In this document: positions 17,695 through 26,006 of the stretch, piece after piece
How the letters are laid out: each line of letters begins with the position of its first letter
How positions within the stretch are numbered: position 1 is the first letter of the stretch
Source of the DNA: Phycisphaerae bacterium
GTDB taxonomy: Bacteria; Planctomycetota; Phycisphaerae; Phycisphaerales; UBA1924
DNA: 64,000 nucleotides
Assembly (NCBI GenBank): GCA_016873295.1
Contig: VGXM01000003.1
Span: forward strand, 1 to 64,000
Reading direction: 5' to 3'
Made by a program: the position numbers and the translations under genes
Notes under the pieces: generated by a model
Seen by the model: the letters and a program-made list of their open reading frames with translations, nothing else
Database searches by the model: none
What the model was told of the DNA's origin: nothing

Positions 17695-19728
17695 TTGGTG
17701 CGATCCGTCGTGTCCCACATCCTCGCCGCGTTCGCCGCCACGCTTGCGGGCGGCTCGATGGTGCGGGGGCAGGTGCGGGCCGCGCCGCCCGACGAGGGAC
17801 CGATCATCGTGGGCCAGGGTGGGCCCGCGTGGAAGGGGTTTGAACTACGCCGGCTGGACGCGGCGTTCGAGTTCAGCGGGCGGAAGCGGTCGGACCGGCT
17901 CACGCAGGCGGGCGGGCCGGATCAGAAGGACGCCGAGACGCGCTTTCGGGAGACGCTCGAAGTGAGCGGCGAGGTGTCGATCGGGCACAAGAACCTGGTG
18001 GACCTGACGGGCGCGGCCCGCGTGGGGCGCGAGGACCGCTGGATCACGAGCGGGGCGCTGGAGGTGAGCGAACGCAACACGGACCACCTGTACTTCTACG
18101 ACCTGAACGCCCGGCTGCTGGGCGCCAGCCGCGTACCCCTGGACGTCTACTCGCGGCGCGACGAGCAGCTGCTCGACCGGGACTTCTCGACGTCGATCAC
18201 CAGCACCACCAGTGAGACGGGCGTCATCGCGAACCTGGTCTCCGAGGTCGCGCCGACGACCCTCCGCATCTTCCGCAACGAATCGGACCAGCGCGATCGG
18301 CTCGGTCAGTTCAACAGCGCCTACGAGCAGGACTCGATCGCCCTGAACAGCCACGTGTCGCTCGCCGACAACCAGCGCCTGGAGGTCGGCGCCACGCTCG
18401 ACGGCGTCACCGAGTCGCAGGGCGGTCGGGTCGTCAACGAGTTCGAGCGCGCCGATCTCCTCCTCGGTCACACGCTGACGTTCGGCGGCGAGCGACGGCA
18501 CGAGCTGCGGTCCTTCCTGCGCTACTTCGACGAGAGCGGGCGGGCGGACCAGGGGATCCTCCGTCTCGACGAGCAGCTGCACCTCAACCACTCCGACCGC
18601 CTGCAGTCTCAGTACGCCCTGATGCTCGAGCGGCAGGCGCGGGGCTCGCGGGAGCAGGACCTGGCCCGGGGGTCGGCGTCGATCCGGCACTCGCTCTTTG
18701 AGAGCCTGGTGAGCCGGGGATCCCTCACGGCGCAGCGCCTGACGACCTCGGGCGGATTCGAGAGCACCGAGGCGTCGGTGCAGGGGACGCTGCAATACAC
18801 CAAGCGCATGCCCCGGGGGAGGCTGAGCGCGAGCCTCGGGGCGGCGTTCACCACGCAGGAGAACAGCGAGCAGGGCGTGTCGCGCTCGGTGATCAACGAG
18901 GGGTACGTCTTCAACGACCCCTTTCCGATTGTCGTGTCGCGCCGCAACATCGTGCCCGGCTCGATCGTCGTGACCGCGACGGGCGGGTTCCCGACCTACA
19001 CCGAGGGGTTCGACTACACGGTCCGATACTCCGCCGACCGGGCCGAGATCCGGGTGGTGATCGGGCGCGGCATCGTCGACGGGCAGGCGCTCCTGGTGAG
19101 CTACGACGTGGGCCCGGAGCCGGGGAACCGCATCGACACCGCGGCGGGGTCGATCACCGTGCGCTACTCGGTCACGGAGGGCCGCCTGCAGGGGCTGTCC
19201 GCGTACGCGATCTACCGGACGCGGGACCACGGCCTCAGTTCCGACCGCCCCTCGCTCATCGTGCTCGACGATACGACCGACCTCACCCTTGGCATGGAGT
19301 ATCAACGGGGCGGGCTGCGGCTCAAGGGCGAGCGCGAGGACCACGACAGCAGCGTGAGCCCCTCGCGGACCACGCGGCTCCAGGCGTTCTACGACCGCCG
19401 GCTGGGCCCGGGCTCCACGCTCAGCTTCGACGCCAGCCGCGACGAGATCGAGTACGATACCCCCACCAACCGCGTCGAGTTCGTGCGCCTGGGCGGGAGG
19501 TGGAACCACCGGGTCGGACGCGACCTCGATGTGCACCTGCGGCTGGAGTACCGTGACGAGAATGACGACTTGGGCGGCGATTCGAACGGGCTGGACCAGA
19601 TCGCCGGCTTCCGCTGGCGCCGCGGGCAGACGAGCGTCTACGCCACCGTGAGGCTCACGCTCGTCGAGAGCGAACGATCCGAGACACGCTCCGAACTGGC
19701 CGAGTTCGGGCTCCGCCGGAGCTTCTAG
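17695..19728 (+). CDS. large outer-membrane beta-barrel protein
   Basis: A 677-residue protein with an N-terminal signal (ILAAFAATLAGGSMVRGQ) and then almost only alternating amphipathic strands (for example RLEVGATLDGVTESQGGRV, ELRSFLRYFDESGR, VHLRLEYRDE). It ends in a C-terminal Phe (LRRSF), the usual signal for barrel insertion. A probably non-barrel insert lies around residues 400-480 (IVPGSIVVTATGGFPTYTEG). It has no heme motif. Its place between a pentaheme cytochrome and an NHL lipoprotein suggests the porin of a porin-cytochrome conduit, comparable in role, not necessarily in ancestry, to MtrB/PioB or Geobacter barrels. Start TTG at 17695 or GTG at 17698. Confidence 0.8.
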   Translation: MVRSVVSHILAAFAATLAGGSMVRGQVRAAPPDEGPIIVGQGGPAWKGFELRRLDAAFEFSGRKRSDRLTQAGGPDQKDAETRFRETLEVSGEVSIGHKNLVDLTGAARVGREDRWITSGALEVSERNTDHLYFYDLNARLLGASRVPLDVYSRRDEQLLDRDFSTSITSTTSETGVIANLVSEVAPTTLRIFRNESDQRDRLGQFNSAYEQDSIALNSHVSLADNQRLEVGATLDGVTESQGGRVVNEFERADLLLGHTLTFGGERRHELRSFLRYFDESGRADQGILRLDEQLHLNHSDRLQSQYALMLERQARGSREQDLARGSASIRHSLFESLVSRGSLTAQRLTTSGGFESTEASVQGTLQYTKRMPRGRLSASLGAAFTTQENSEQGVSRSVINEGYVFNDPFPIVVSRRNIVPGSIVVTATGGFPTYTEGFDYTVRYSADRAEIRVVIGRGIVDGQALLVSYDVGPEPGNRIDTAAGSITVRYSVTEGRLQGLSAYAIYRTRDHGLSSDRPSLIVLDDTTDLTLGMEYQRGGLRLKGEREDHDSSVSPSRTTRLQAFYDRRLGPGSTLSFDASRDEIEYDTPTNRVEFVRLGGRWNHRVGRDLDVHLRLEYRDENDDLGGDSNGLDQIAGFRWRRGQTSVYATVRLTLVESERSETRSELAEFGLRRSF

Positions 19729-19730
19729 CC

Positions 19731-20783
19731 GTGCCCCGCCCCGCGCCTCCGATCTCCACGCTCGCCGCGCTGGCCCTGGCGGTGCTGACGGGCGCGTGCA
19801 CCCGCCCCGCGGGGATCGCCTTCAACGGGGACGCCAGCGAGCGCGTGTGGCCGCAGCCCCCGGACCGGGCCCGGATCCGGTACCTCGGCGAGATCCGCAG
19901 CACCGACAGCCTGGACGCGGAGCTGACGCCCGCGCAATCCGTGGGGCGGTTCGTCTTCGGCAAGCGGCCCGCTGTGGGCATGACCCAGCCGCTGGGCGTG
20001 TGCACCGACGGCGGCGACCGCGTGTTCATCGCCGACGGCGGCGAGCCCGCCCTCCACGTCTTCGACCTGCGGAGCGGGAAGCACCAGCGCTGGTCTCCGG
20101 ACCCCAAGCGCGGCGGGTTCGTGCGGCCCGTTGCGGTGGCCTTCGTGCCCCCGGACCGCGTCGCGGTGGCCGATTCGGGCGCCGGACGCGTGTTCCTGTT
20201 CGATGACCAGGGCTCGCTGGTCGGGGTCCTGGGCGAGGGCGTGCTCCAGAGGCCCTGCGGGCTGGTCATGCGACCCGGCACCCAGCGCCTCTTCGTCGCC
20301 GACCCCGCGGCCCACCAGGTCGTCGAGATGGCGCTGGACGGCACGGAGGTCGGGAGGCTGGGGTCGCGCGGCGACTACCCCGGGCGGTTCAACTTCCCCA
20401 CGCAGGTCGCCTTCGACGCCGACGGGCGGCTGTACGTCGCCGACTCGCTCAACTTCCGGGTGCAGGTGTTCGGTCCGGGGCTGGAGTTCATCCGGTTCAT
20501 CGGGCACAAGGGCGACATGCCCGGGTACTTCGCCCAGCCCAAGGGCGTGGCCCTGGATCGGGACGGTCACCTGTACGTCGTGGACGCCAACTTCGAGGCC
20601 GTGCAGGTCTTCACGGGCGAGGGCGACCTGCTTCTGGCGTTCGGGCGCGAGGGCCGGGGGCCCGGGGAGTTCTGGCTGCCGACGGGGATTCACGTCGACG
20701 GGACGGGGCGCATCTGGGTGGCGGATTCGTACAATCGGCGCGTGCAGGTGTTCCAGTACATGGGCGAGGAGGCCGTGCCATGA
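19731..20783 (+). CDS. NHL-repeat lipoprotein, copy 2
   Basis: A 350-residue protein beginning with GTG two bases after the barrel stop. Signal peptide with lipobox LTGAC (Cys about 24), then a six-bladed NHL propeller with clear repeats such as FPTQVAFDADGRLYVADSLN, FRVQVFGPG and QPKGVALDRDGHLYVVDAN. It lacks the Pro-rich tail of its paralogue at 15792. Its last codons overlap the start of the large cytochrome gene (ATGA), so the barrel, this protein and the cytochrome are translationally linked. An outer-membrane or cell-surface docking role is inferred. Confidence 0.87.
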   Translation: MPRPAPPISTLAALALAVLTGACTRPAGIAFNGDASERVWPQPPDRARIRYLGEIRSTDSLDAELTPAQSVGRFVFGKRPAVGMTQPLGVCTDGGDRVFIADGGEPALHVFDLRSGKHQRWSPDPKRGGFVRPVAVAFVPPDRVAVADSGAGRVFLFDDQGSLVGVLGEGVLQRPCGLVMRPGTQRLFVADPAAHQVVEMALDGTEVGRLGSRGDYPGRFNFPTQVAFDADGRLYVADSLNFRVQVFGPGLEFIRFIGHKGDMPGYFAQPKGVALDRDGHLYVVDANFEAVQVFTGEGDLLLAFGREGRGPGEFWLPTGIHVDGTGRIWVADSYNRRVQVFQYMGEEAVP

Positions 20784-22387
20784 GGATCGGGTGCTTCGGG
20801 GCGGCGCTGGCGGTCGCCGCGACGATGGCCGGCGCTCAGCCGTCGAGCGTGGTGGACTCGGTGCACAACCTCTCGGCGACGGGCCCCGGGGCGATCCGGG
20901 CGACGATCGAGAGCCAGGTGTGCATCTTCTGCCACGCCCCGCACAACGCCGCCCCGATCCGGCCCCTGTGGAACCGCTCGACCCCGCCCGACGCCTTCCT
21001 GATCTACACCAGCCGGGCCCTGGACGCGCTGCCCGGGCAGCCGACGGGGTCGTCGAAGATGTGCCTGTCGTGCCACGACGGCACGATCGCGCTCGGGGCC
21101 GTGCTCTCACGCGCGGACCAGATCGCGATGCAAGGCGGCGTGGTGACCTTGCCGGCCGGAGCCTCGCGGATCGGCACCGACCTGCGCGACGACCACCCGA
21201 TCTCGTTCCGCTTCGACTCCTCGCTGGCGTCCCGCGACCCGCACCTGAGGACCCCGGCGTCCCTGCCGCTGGCGATCCGGCTCGACCCGAACGGCGAACT
21301 CCAGTGCACGACCTGCCACGACGCCCACAGCAACCGCTTCGGCAAGTTCCTGGTCATGGGGAACTCGAACTCCGAGCTCTGCACGTCCTGCCACGCCGTC
21401 GGGACCACCGCCATCACCGCCCACGCCGAGTGCGTCGCGTGCCACCAGCAGCACACCGCCCCCAGCGGGCCCTACCTGCTCCGCGGCCGCACCGTCGGCG
21501 ACACCTGCCTGTCGTGCCACGACGGCTCGAACCACGACGCGCCCAACATCGCGGCGGACATGCGCAAGCGGTTCGTGCACGACACGCGGAGCCCGCTCGA
21601 CGCCCCGGGGTCGCCCCTCGAACACGTCACCTGCACGAGCTGCCACGACCCGCACACGATGGGGTTGGGCGCCGCGATCGGCACGGGCATCCACCCCAAC
21701 TTCGGGCGCGTCCCGGGCGTCAGCGGGTCGGGGGCGCCCGTCCAGGTCGCGTCGGCGGAGCACGAGGTGTGCTTCCGCTGCCACGCCGACGGGTCGCGGA
21801 GCACGCCGACCGTTCCACGCCGGATCGCGCAGAACAACACGCGCCTCGAGTTCGCCGCCACCGCGATCTCGTCGCACCCGGTGACGGCCCCCGCGCGTGG
21901 GGGCGAGGCCCCCAGCCTGCTCCCGGGCTGGAACGTCGGCGCCACGGTCCGGTGCAGCGACTGCCACGCCTCCGACGGCGGGGGCGCCGCGGGGGGCGCG
22001 GGACCGGGCGGGACGCACGGCTCGCAGTTCGGCCCGCTCCTGGCCAACCGCTACGAGACCGCCGATTTCACCTCCGAGAGCCAGGCGTCTTACGCCCTCT
22101 GCTACCAGTGCCACGACCGCGGGAGCATCCTGAGCGACGAGTCGTTCCCGACCCACCGCCTGCACATCCAGGAGCACCGCACGCCCTGCGCCGCCTGCCA
22201 CGACGCCCACGGCATCGCGTCGTCGCAGGGATCCATGCTGCACAACAGCCACCTGATCAACTTCGCGACCAACATCGTGCACCCAGACCCGGTGACCGGG
22301 CGGCTGGAGTTCCGGGACCTGGGGCGCTTCGGCGGCGAGTGCTTCCTCTCATGCCACGGCTCGGTGCACTCGCCCAAGGGGTACTGA
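20780..22387 (+). CDS. multiheme cytochrome c (11 CXXCH + one CX3CH), secreted
   Basis: A 535-residue protein with a short signal peptide (ending near AGAQPSS). Heme motifs in order: CIFCH, CLSCH, CTTCH, CTSCH, CVACH, CLSCH, CTSCH, CFRCH, CSDCH, CYQCH, CAACH, and a last CFLSCH in which three residues separate the cysteines. Many motifs are followed by xxPH or xxAH, the doubled-CXXCH context. The first third resembles the tetraheme protein at 14968. Last gene of the porin/NHL/cytochrome block; the start overlaps the NHL stop. Probably the extracellular or periplasmic electron reservoir of the conduit. Whether the CX3CH site carries heme is unknown. Confidence 0.88.
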   Translation: MRIGCFGAALAVAATMAGAQPSSVVDSVHNLSATGPGAIRATIESQVCIFCHAPHNAAPIRPLWNRSTPPDAFLIYTSRALDALPGQPTGSSKMCLSCHDGTIALGAVLSRADQIAMQGGVVTLPAGASRIGTDLRDDHPISFRFDSSLASRDPHLRTPASLPLAIRLDPNGELQCTTCHDAHSNRFGKFLVMGNSNSELCTSCHAVGTTAITAHAECVACHQQHTAPSGPYLLRGRTVGDTCLSCHDGSNHDAPNIAADMRKRFVHDTRSPLDAPGSPLEHVTCTSCHDPHTMGLGAAIGTGIHPNFGRVPGVSGSGAPVQVASAEHEVCFRCHADGSRSTPTVPRRIAQNNTRLEFAATAISSHPVTAPARGGEAPSLLPGWNVGATVRCSDCHASDGGGAAGGAGPGGTHGSQFGPLLANRYETADFTSESQASYALCYQCHDRGSILSDESFPTHRLHIQEHRTPCAACHDAHGIASSQGSMLHNSHLINFATNIVHPDPVTGRLEFRDLGRFGGECFLSCHGSVHSPKGY

Positions 22388-22519
22388 CGCCGACGCGACG
22401 CCCGACCTGCCTTGACCTGTGCCACCTCTATGGAGACCTGAGGGCGGTCAAGGGCGGCGGCGTCCATGCCCACACCGCCCGTTCGCTCATACTCCCCGTT
22501 CACGAACTGGAACTGTCCG

Positions 22520-23338
22520 ATGCCCGAGGGATACGACTCGCACGCCGACTACATGGGATGGGTGAAGACCGACGCCGATGCGCGGGCGGTCGAGGTGCGG
22601 GCCACGCTGATCCGGGCGTTCGCCAGGTTCGTCGAAATGCGCGAGATCGAGGTCATCAACTTCGCGGCCATGACCGCTCTGGACCTGGCCGCGGCGATCC
22701 AGGCCGAGCCGAGCATCCTCAAGCCCCTCATGGCGTGCTGCAACGTCGCGGGCCGCGCGATCGAGCGGGACTTGGACATCCGGGGAGTGGACACCTATGT
22801 GCCCCGCCTGAGCGACGCCCATGCGGCGGCCATTGCGGGGTACCTCAAGCCGTTCCTCCCGCAGGAACTGGCCGTGCCGGCGCTGAGCGAACTGGATCGG
22901 TTCTTCTTCGTGGACAAGGAGATTCGCGCCCGCAAGGGACGCTGGGAACAGACGATCGTGGAATCGCTCAACACACTCTCGCGGTACACGTTCAAGAAGC
23001 GGCGGTTCGAGGTTGGAGAGGAGTCGTTCGAGATCGACGCCGCCGCGCCCGAGAGGGGGAAGATCGAGGTCGCTATCGACGTGAAGCGGATCGAGGCCCG
23101 GCGCGACATCCACAAGCGGGCCGATGAGATCATCAATAAGGCGACCAAGTTCAAGAAGAAACACCCCAAGTCGCTCTTCGCGGCGGTGGTCTACTATCCG
23201 TTTACCGCCGAACACGTGAACGTACGGAGCCGCCTGGAGTCACGCTCCATCGACGCGGTCTGCTTCGCGTCGCAGGGCGGCGAGCAGATCGGCGTGGCGA
23301 TCGGGCTGCTGGTCGATCAACTCAAGATCAGGAAGTAG
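22520..23338 (+). CDS. putative Type II restriction endonuclease
   Basis: A 272-residue soluble protein with no recognised family name. A C-terminal PD-(D/E)XK-like core can be seen: RRFEVGEESFEIDAAAPE, then KIEVAIDVKRIEAR (candidate Asp and D-x-K), followed by a helix with KRADEIINKATKFKKKHP and a hydrophobic strand SLFAAVVYYPF. Residues 40-130 are helical. It is convergent with a beta-class DNA methyltransferase, with only 23 bp between their stops, which is the strongest reason for this call. The start at 22520 is preferred because it opens the conserved-looking part; 22466 is possible. It interrupts the multiheme locus and is a likely acquisition. Confidence 0.65.
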   Translation: MPEGYDSHADYMGWVKTDADARAVEVRATLIRAFARFVEMREIEVINFAAMTALDLAAAIQAEPSILKPLMACCNVAGRAIERDLDIRGVDTYVPRLSDAHAAAIAGYLKPFLPQELAVPALSELDRFFFVDKEIRARKGRWEQTIVESLNTLSRYTFKKRRFEVGEESFEIDAAAPERGKIEVAIDVKRIEARRDIHKRADEIINKATKFKKKHPKSLFAAVVYYPFTAEHVNVRSRLESRSIDAVCFASQGGEQIGVAIGLLVDQLKIRK

Positions 23339-23361
23339 CGGGCCTTCCGCGCGGGCATCGC

Positions 23362-24321
23362 TCAGGACCGACGAAGGACCAGTGAGGGCGGTTCGGCGAA
23401 AACGCGGCCCTGTTCGAGTTCCTTGCGGATGCGTTTCTGCGCCATCGCGTGGTACTTGGGGTCGAGTTCGTTGGCGATGCTGTTGCGATCGCACCTGAGG
23501 GCCGCGATCGTCGTCGTTCCCGTGCCCGCGAAGGGATCGAGGACGGTGTCGCCGGTGAACGAGAACATGCGCACCAAGCGGTAGGCGAGTTCGACCGGGT
23601 AGGGAGCCGGGTGGTCCTTTGTAGCTGCCCCCCTGACATCGGTCCAGATGGGCCGGAACCACTTGGCCTGCTCTTCCTTTGACAGGCGGCTTGTGGCCCG
23701 TTGCTCCTCGGTGGGATTGCGGTACTTCCCGTGCTTGCGGAGCATCAGGATGTACTCGACGTCGTTCTTGATGATGGCGTTCGGCTCGTACGGCTTGCCG
23801 AGGAAGCCGCCCCCGTTGCCGCTGGCCTCGAACGCGGCGTTGGCGATCTTGTTCCAGAGGATCGGCGTCAGGTAATCGAACCCGATGCGGCGGCAGCGGA
23901 CGGAAATGTCCGCGTGAAGGGGAAGGACGAGATGCCGCCCGCCGTTGGCGCGGCGTGCCACGCACACGTCGCCCACATTGCAGACCAAGCGACCGCCCGG
24001 CACCAGCACGCGATAGCAGTGCTTCCAGACCTCATCGAGCGCATCGTGGAACGCTTCGTAGTCGTCCATGTCGCCGAGTTGGCCGGGATGCTTGTTGTAC
24101 TCCTTGAGATTGAAGTACGGGGGTGAAGTGACCACGAGGTGTACCGACTCGTCGGGAATCCAGTCGAGCGCGCGGGCGTCGCCGAGGTTCAGGGTGTGCT
24201 CCGTCGCCGGGCCGCTGTATGCCCGCGCCACCGGGAAACGGGTCACGTCGGCTCGGGTGCGTTGGGTTCCATTGGTCGCGGCGATGGTCAAGGGTGGCTC
24301 GACTCCATTCAAGGACTGCAT
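23362..24321 (-). CDS. DNA methyltransferase, beta class (probably N4-cytosine)
   Basis: A 319-residue S-adenosylmethionine-dependent methylase. Motif IV TSPPYFNLKEYN comes first (about residues 60-70) and motif I VLDPFAGTGTTTIAAL comes near the C-terminus, the beta-class order. The SPPY tetrapeptide favours N4-cytosine methylation, although N6-adenine is not excluded. The middle part (RANGGRHLVLP ... EYILMLRKHGKYRNPT) should hold the target-recognition region. The ATG at 24321 is chosen because the upstream frame (alternative start 24477) is Pro/Arg-rich and non-conserved. It pairs with the convergent endonuclease gene; the recognition site cannot be deduced. Confidence 0.88.
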   Translation of the reverse strand: MQSLNGVEPPLTIAATNGTQRTRADVTRFPVARAYSGPATEHTLNLGDARALDWIPDESVHLVVTSPPYFNLKEYNKHPGQLGDMDDYEAFHDALDEVWKHCYRVLVPGGRLVCNVGDVCVARRANGGRHLVLPLHADISVRCRRIGFDYLTPILWNKIANAAFEASGNGGGFLGKPYEPNAIIKNDVEYILMLRKHGKYRNPTEEQRATSRLSKEEQAKWFRPIWTDVRGAATKDHPAPYPVELAYRLVRMFSFTGDTVLDPFAGTGTTTIAALRCDRNSIANELDPKYHAMAQKRIRKELEQGRVFAEPPSLVLRRS

Positions 24322-24656
24322 CGTACTCGGGATCGGCTCGGTCTGCGCGGCGGGGTTGGGTTGATTCCAAGACCGGCGGACGGGTTCACTCCGAGCAGGG
24401 AGAGGTGCGGAGAGGGCGGGAGGGTGTCCCCGCCGCGAGGGTGCTTTCGCATCGGATCCCGGCCGCGCCTCATTCATGCGCGCCAGTCTACCACCGCCCG
24501 CCCAGTGGCGCGAAACGACAACCGGTCGAACGGCGTGCCGGCATGAGCCGAAGCACCGAGTTCGCAAAGCCGATCTCGGTGGCACGGCGCGGAGTCATTT
24601 GGGGGGAAGGACCGGGCGCGGGCGGGAGCGCGTCGGCTGCTCCCGCCGCGATCCGC
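24322..24656. other. gene-free gap between methylase and cytochrome operon
   Basis: This 335-bp stretch contains the upstream region of the methyltransferase gene (minus strand) and the downstream region of the cytochrome gene that ends at 24657. An in-frame extension of the methylase to 24477 is possible. I see no repeat, tRNA, strong hairpin or integrase remnant that would mark the edge of an inserted element. Confidence 0.4.
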
Positions 24657-26006
24657 CTACCCGGGCCTTCGGGGCACGGCGGGGCGGGGCGGGTCGGGGG
24701 TCGGGCCGCGGTCGTACTGGGCGGGCTTGTGGCACCCGGGCCCGCACGAGCCGCCGCGCTCGGTCTTCACGAAGTTGATCGGCAGCCGCCACTGACCGAA
24801 CTGCACGCTGTCGGCGATGAGCTTGTCGTGCCGGCTGGCGTGGGTGGTGTGGCAGGCGCGGCAGCTGCGCCCCTGGGGCGACTTGGCCACGTGCACCGCG
24901 TGCAGGTTCCGATCGCCGTCGCGGAACGCCGTCTCCGCCGCGACCGGCTGGGCCGTCACCAGCGCGCGGTCGTGGCACGTGAAGCACAGGGCGTAGGACG
25001 TCGGGTCGTACTGGCGATAGAAGTCCTGCTCGAACGGCGCGGCCAGCAGCCCGCCCCGGCCCCCGCCGTGCACATCGTGGCAGGCGGCGCAGTCGCCGTC
25101 GTTGATCGGCCCGTGCTTGTGCGCGAGCGGGTCCGTGACCTCGGCGACGGCGGCGACCACGCGCCCGCCCCCGGCCTGCACTGGCTTGGCGTGGCACTCC
25201 AGGCACGCCTTGACCGGGTCGGGCAGCAGCTGCTTGACGTGGTGGCTCTGGTGGGCCGCGTGGCAGTTGAGGCAGGCGCGGGAATCGCTCGTCGCCGAGT
25301 GCGGGTGCGACGCCGAAGACATCGCCGTCCCTACCTCCTCATGGCACGACAGGCACAGGTCCTTGGGCGGCTGGGACAGGACCCCGGGGTGTTCGGCGGC
25401 GTGGGGTCGGTGGCATTGCAGGCAGTCGCCCTCCGCCGGCTCGTGCGGGTGCGACGAGGCGGCGATGGCCTGCCCGAGGGTCTCGTGGCAACTCAGGCAC
25501 AGGGCCCGCCTCTCCATCGTGAGCAGCTTGGCGTGGGGCGCCGTGTGGGCCTTGTGGCACTGGAGACAGTCCTCGTCCACGGGCTTGTGCCGGTGCGTGC
25601 CGCCCATCGCCTCCTGGTGGCACTCCAGGCACATCTGGCGCGTCGTCGCCTTCTTGAGCAGGAGGCGCGTCTCGGACCCATGGGGGTCGTGGCACGCGGT
25701 GCACTCCCCCTTGGCGACCGGGTCGTGCACGAACGGGCCCTCGCGCCCGGTCTTGTCGATGTGGCAGAACTCGCAGAGCTGCTTCCCGGGCCGCTTGAGC
25801 CGGAAGGTGTGGGCGGCCGCGTCGTGGTACTCGTGGCACGTGTCGCACGCCGACACCGCCGTCGGGCCGTGCAGGAACGTGTGCCCGATCTCGGCGGCGT
25901 GGCACCCGGCGGTCGTGCAGGTGAGGACCTTGGTGTCGGGGCGGGTCTGGGCCCGGGCGGCGCCCGCGATCAGGGCCACGGCGGAGATGAGAACCCACGC
26001 CCTCAA
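24657..26006 (-). CDS. large multiheme cytochrome c (13 CXXCH + CX4CH + CX3CH)
   Basis: A 449-residue secreted protein starting with TTG at 26006, which overlaps the upstream stop (TTGA). Signal peptide LRAWVLISAVALIAGAARA, then CTTAGCH (CX4CH), followed by 13 CXXCH motifs, mostly doubled (CxxCHxxH repeats about every 25-30 residues), and a final CGPGCH (CX3CH). The C-terminal 90 residues (FRDGDRNLHAVHV ... SCRACHTTHASRHDKLI ... GGSCGPGCHKPA) are clearly homologous to the end of the cytochrome at 28492-29889, so the two are paralogues. Last gene of the minus-strand cytochrome operon. Periplasmic electron storage or relay is inferred. Confidence 0.88.
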   Translation of the reverse strand: MRAWVLISAVALIAGAARAQTRPDTKVLTCTTAGCHAAEIGHTFLHGPTAVSACDTCHEYHDAAAHTFRLKRPGKQLCEFCHIDKTGREGPFVHDPVAKGECTACHDPHGSETRLLLKKATTRQMCLECHQEAMGGTHRHKPVDEDCLQCHKAHTAPHAKLLTMERRALCLSCHETLGQAIAASSHPHEPAEGDCLQCHRPHAAEHPGVLSQPPKDLCLSCHEEVGTAMSSASHPHSATSDSRACLNCHAAHQSHHVKQLLPDPVKACLECHAKPVQAGGGRVVAAVAEVTDPLAHKHGPINDGDCAACHDVHGGGRGGLLAAPFEQDFYRQYDPTSYALCFTCHDRALVTAQPVAAETAFRDGDRNLHAVHVAKSPQGRSCRACHTTHASRHDKLIADSVQFGQWRLPINFVKTERGGSCGPGCHKPAQYDRGPTPDPPRPAVPRRPG

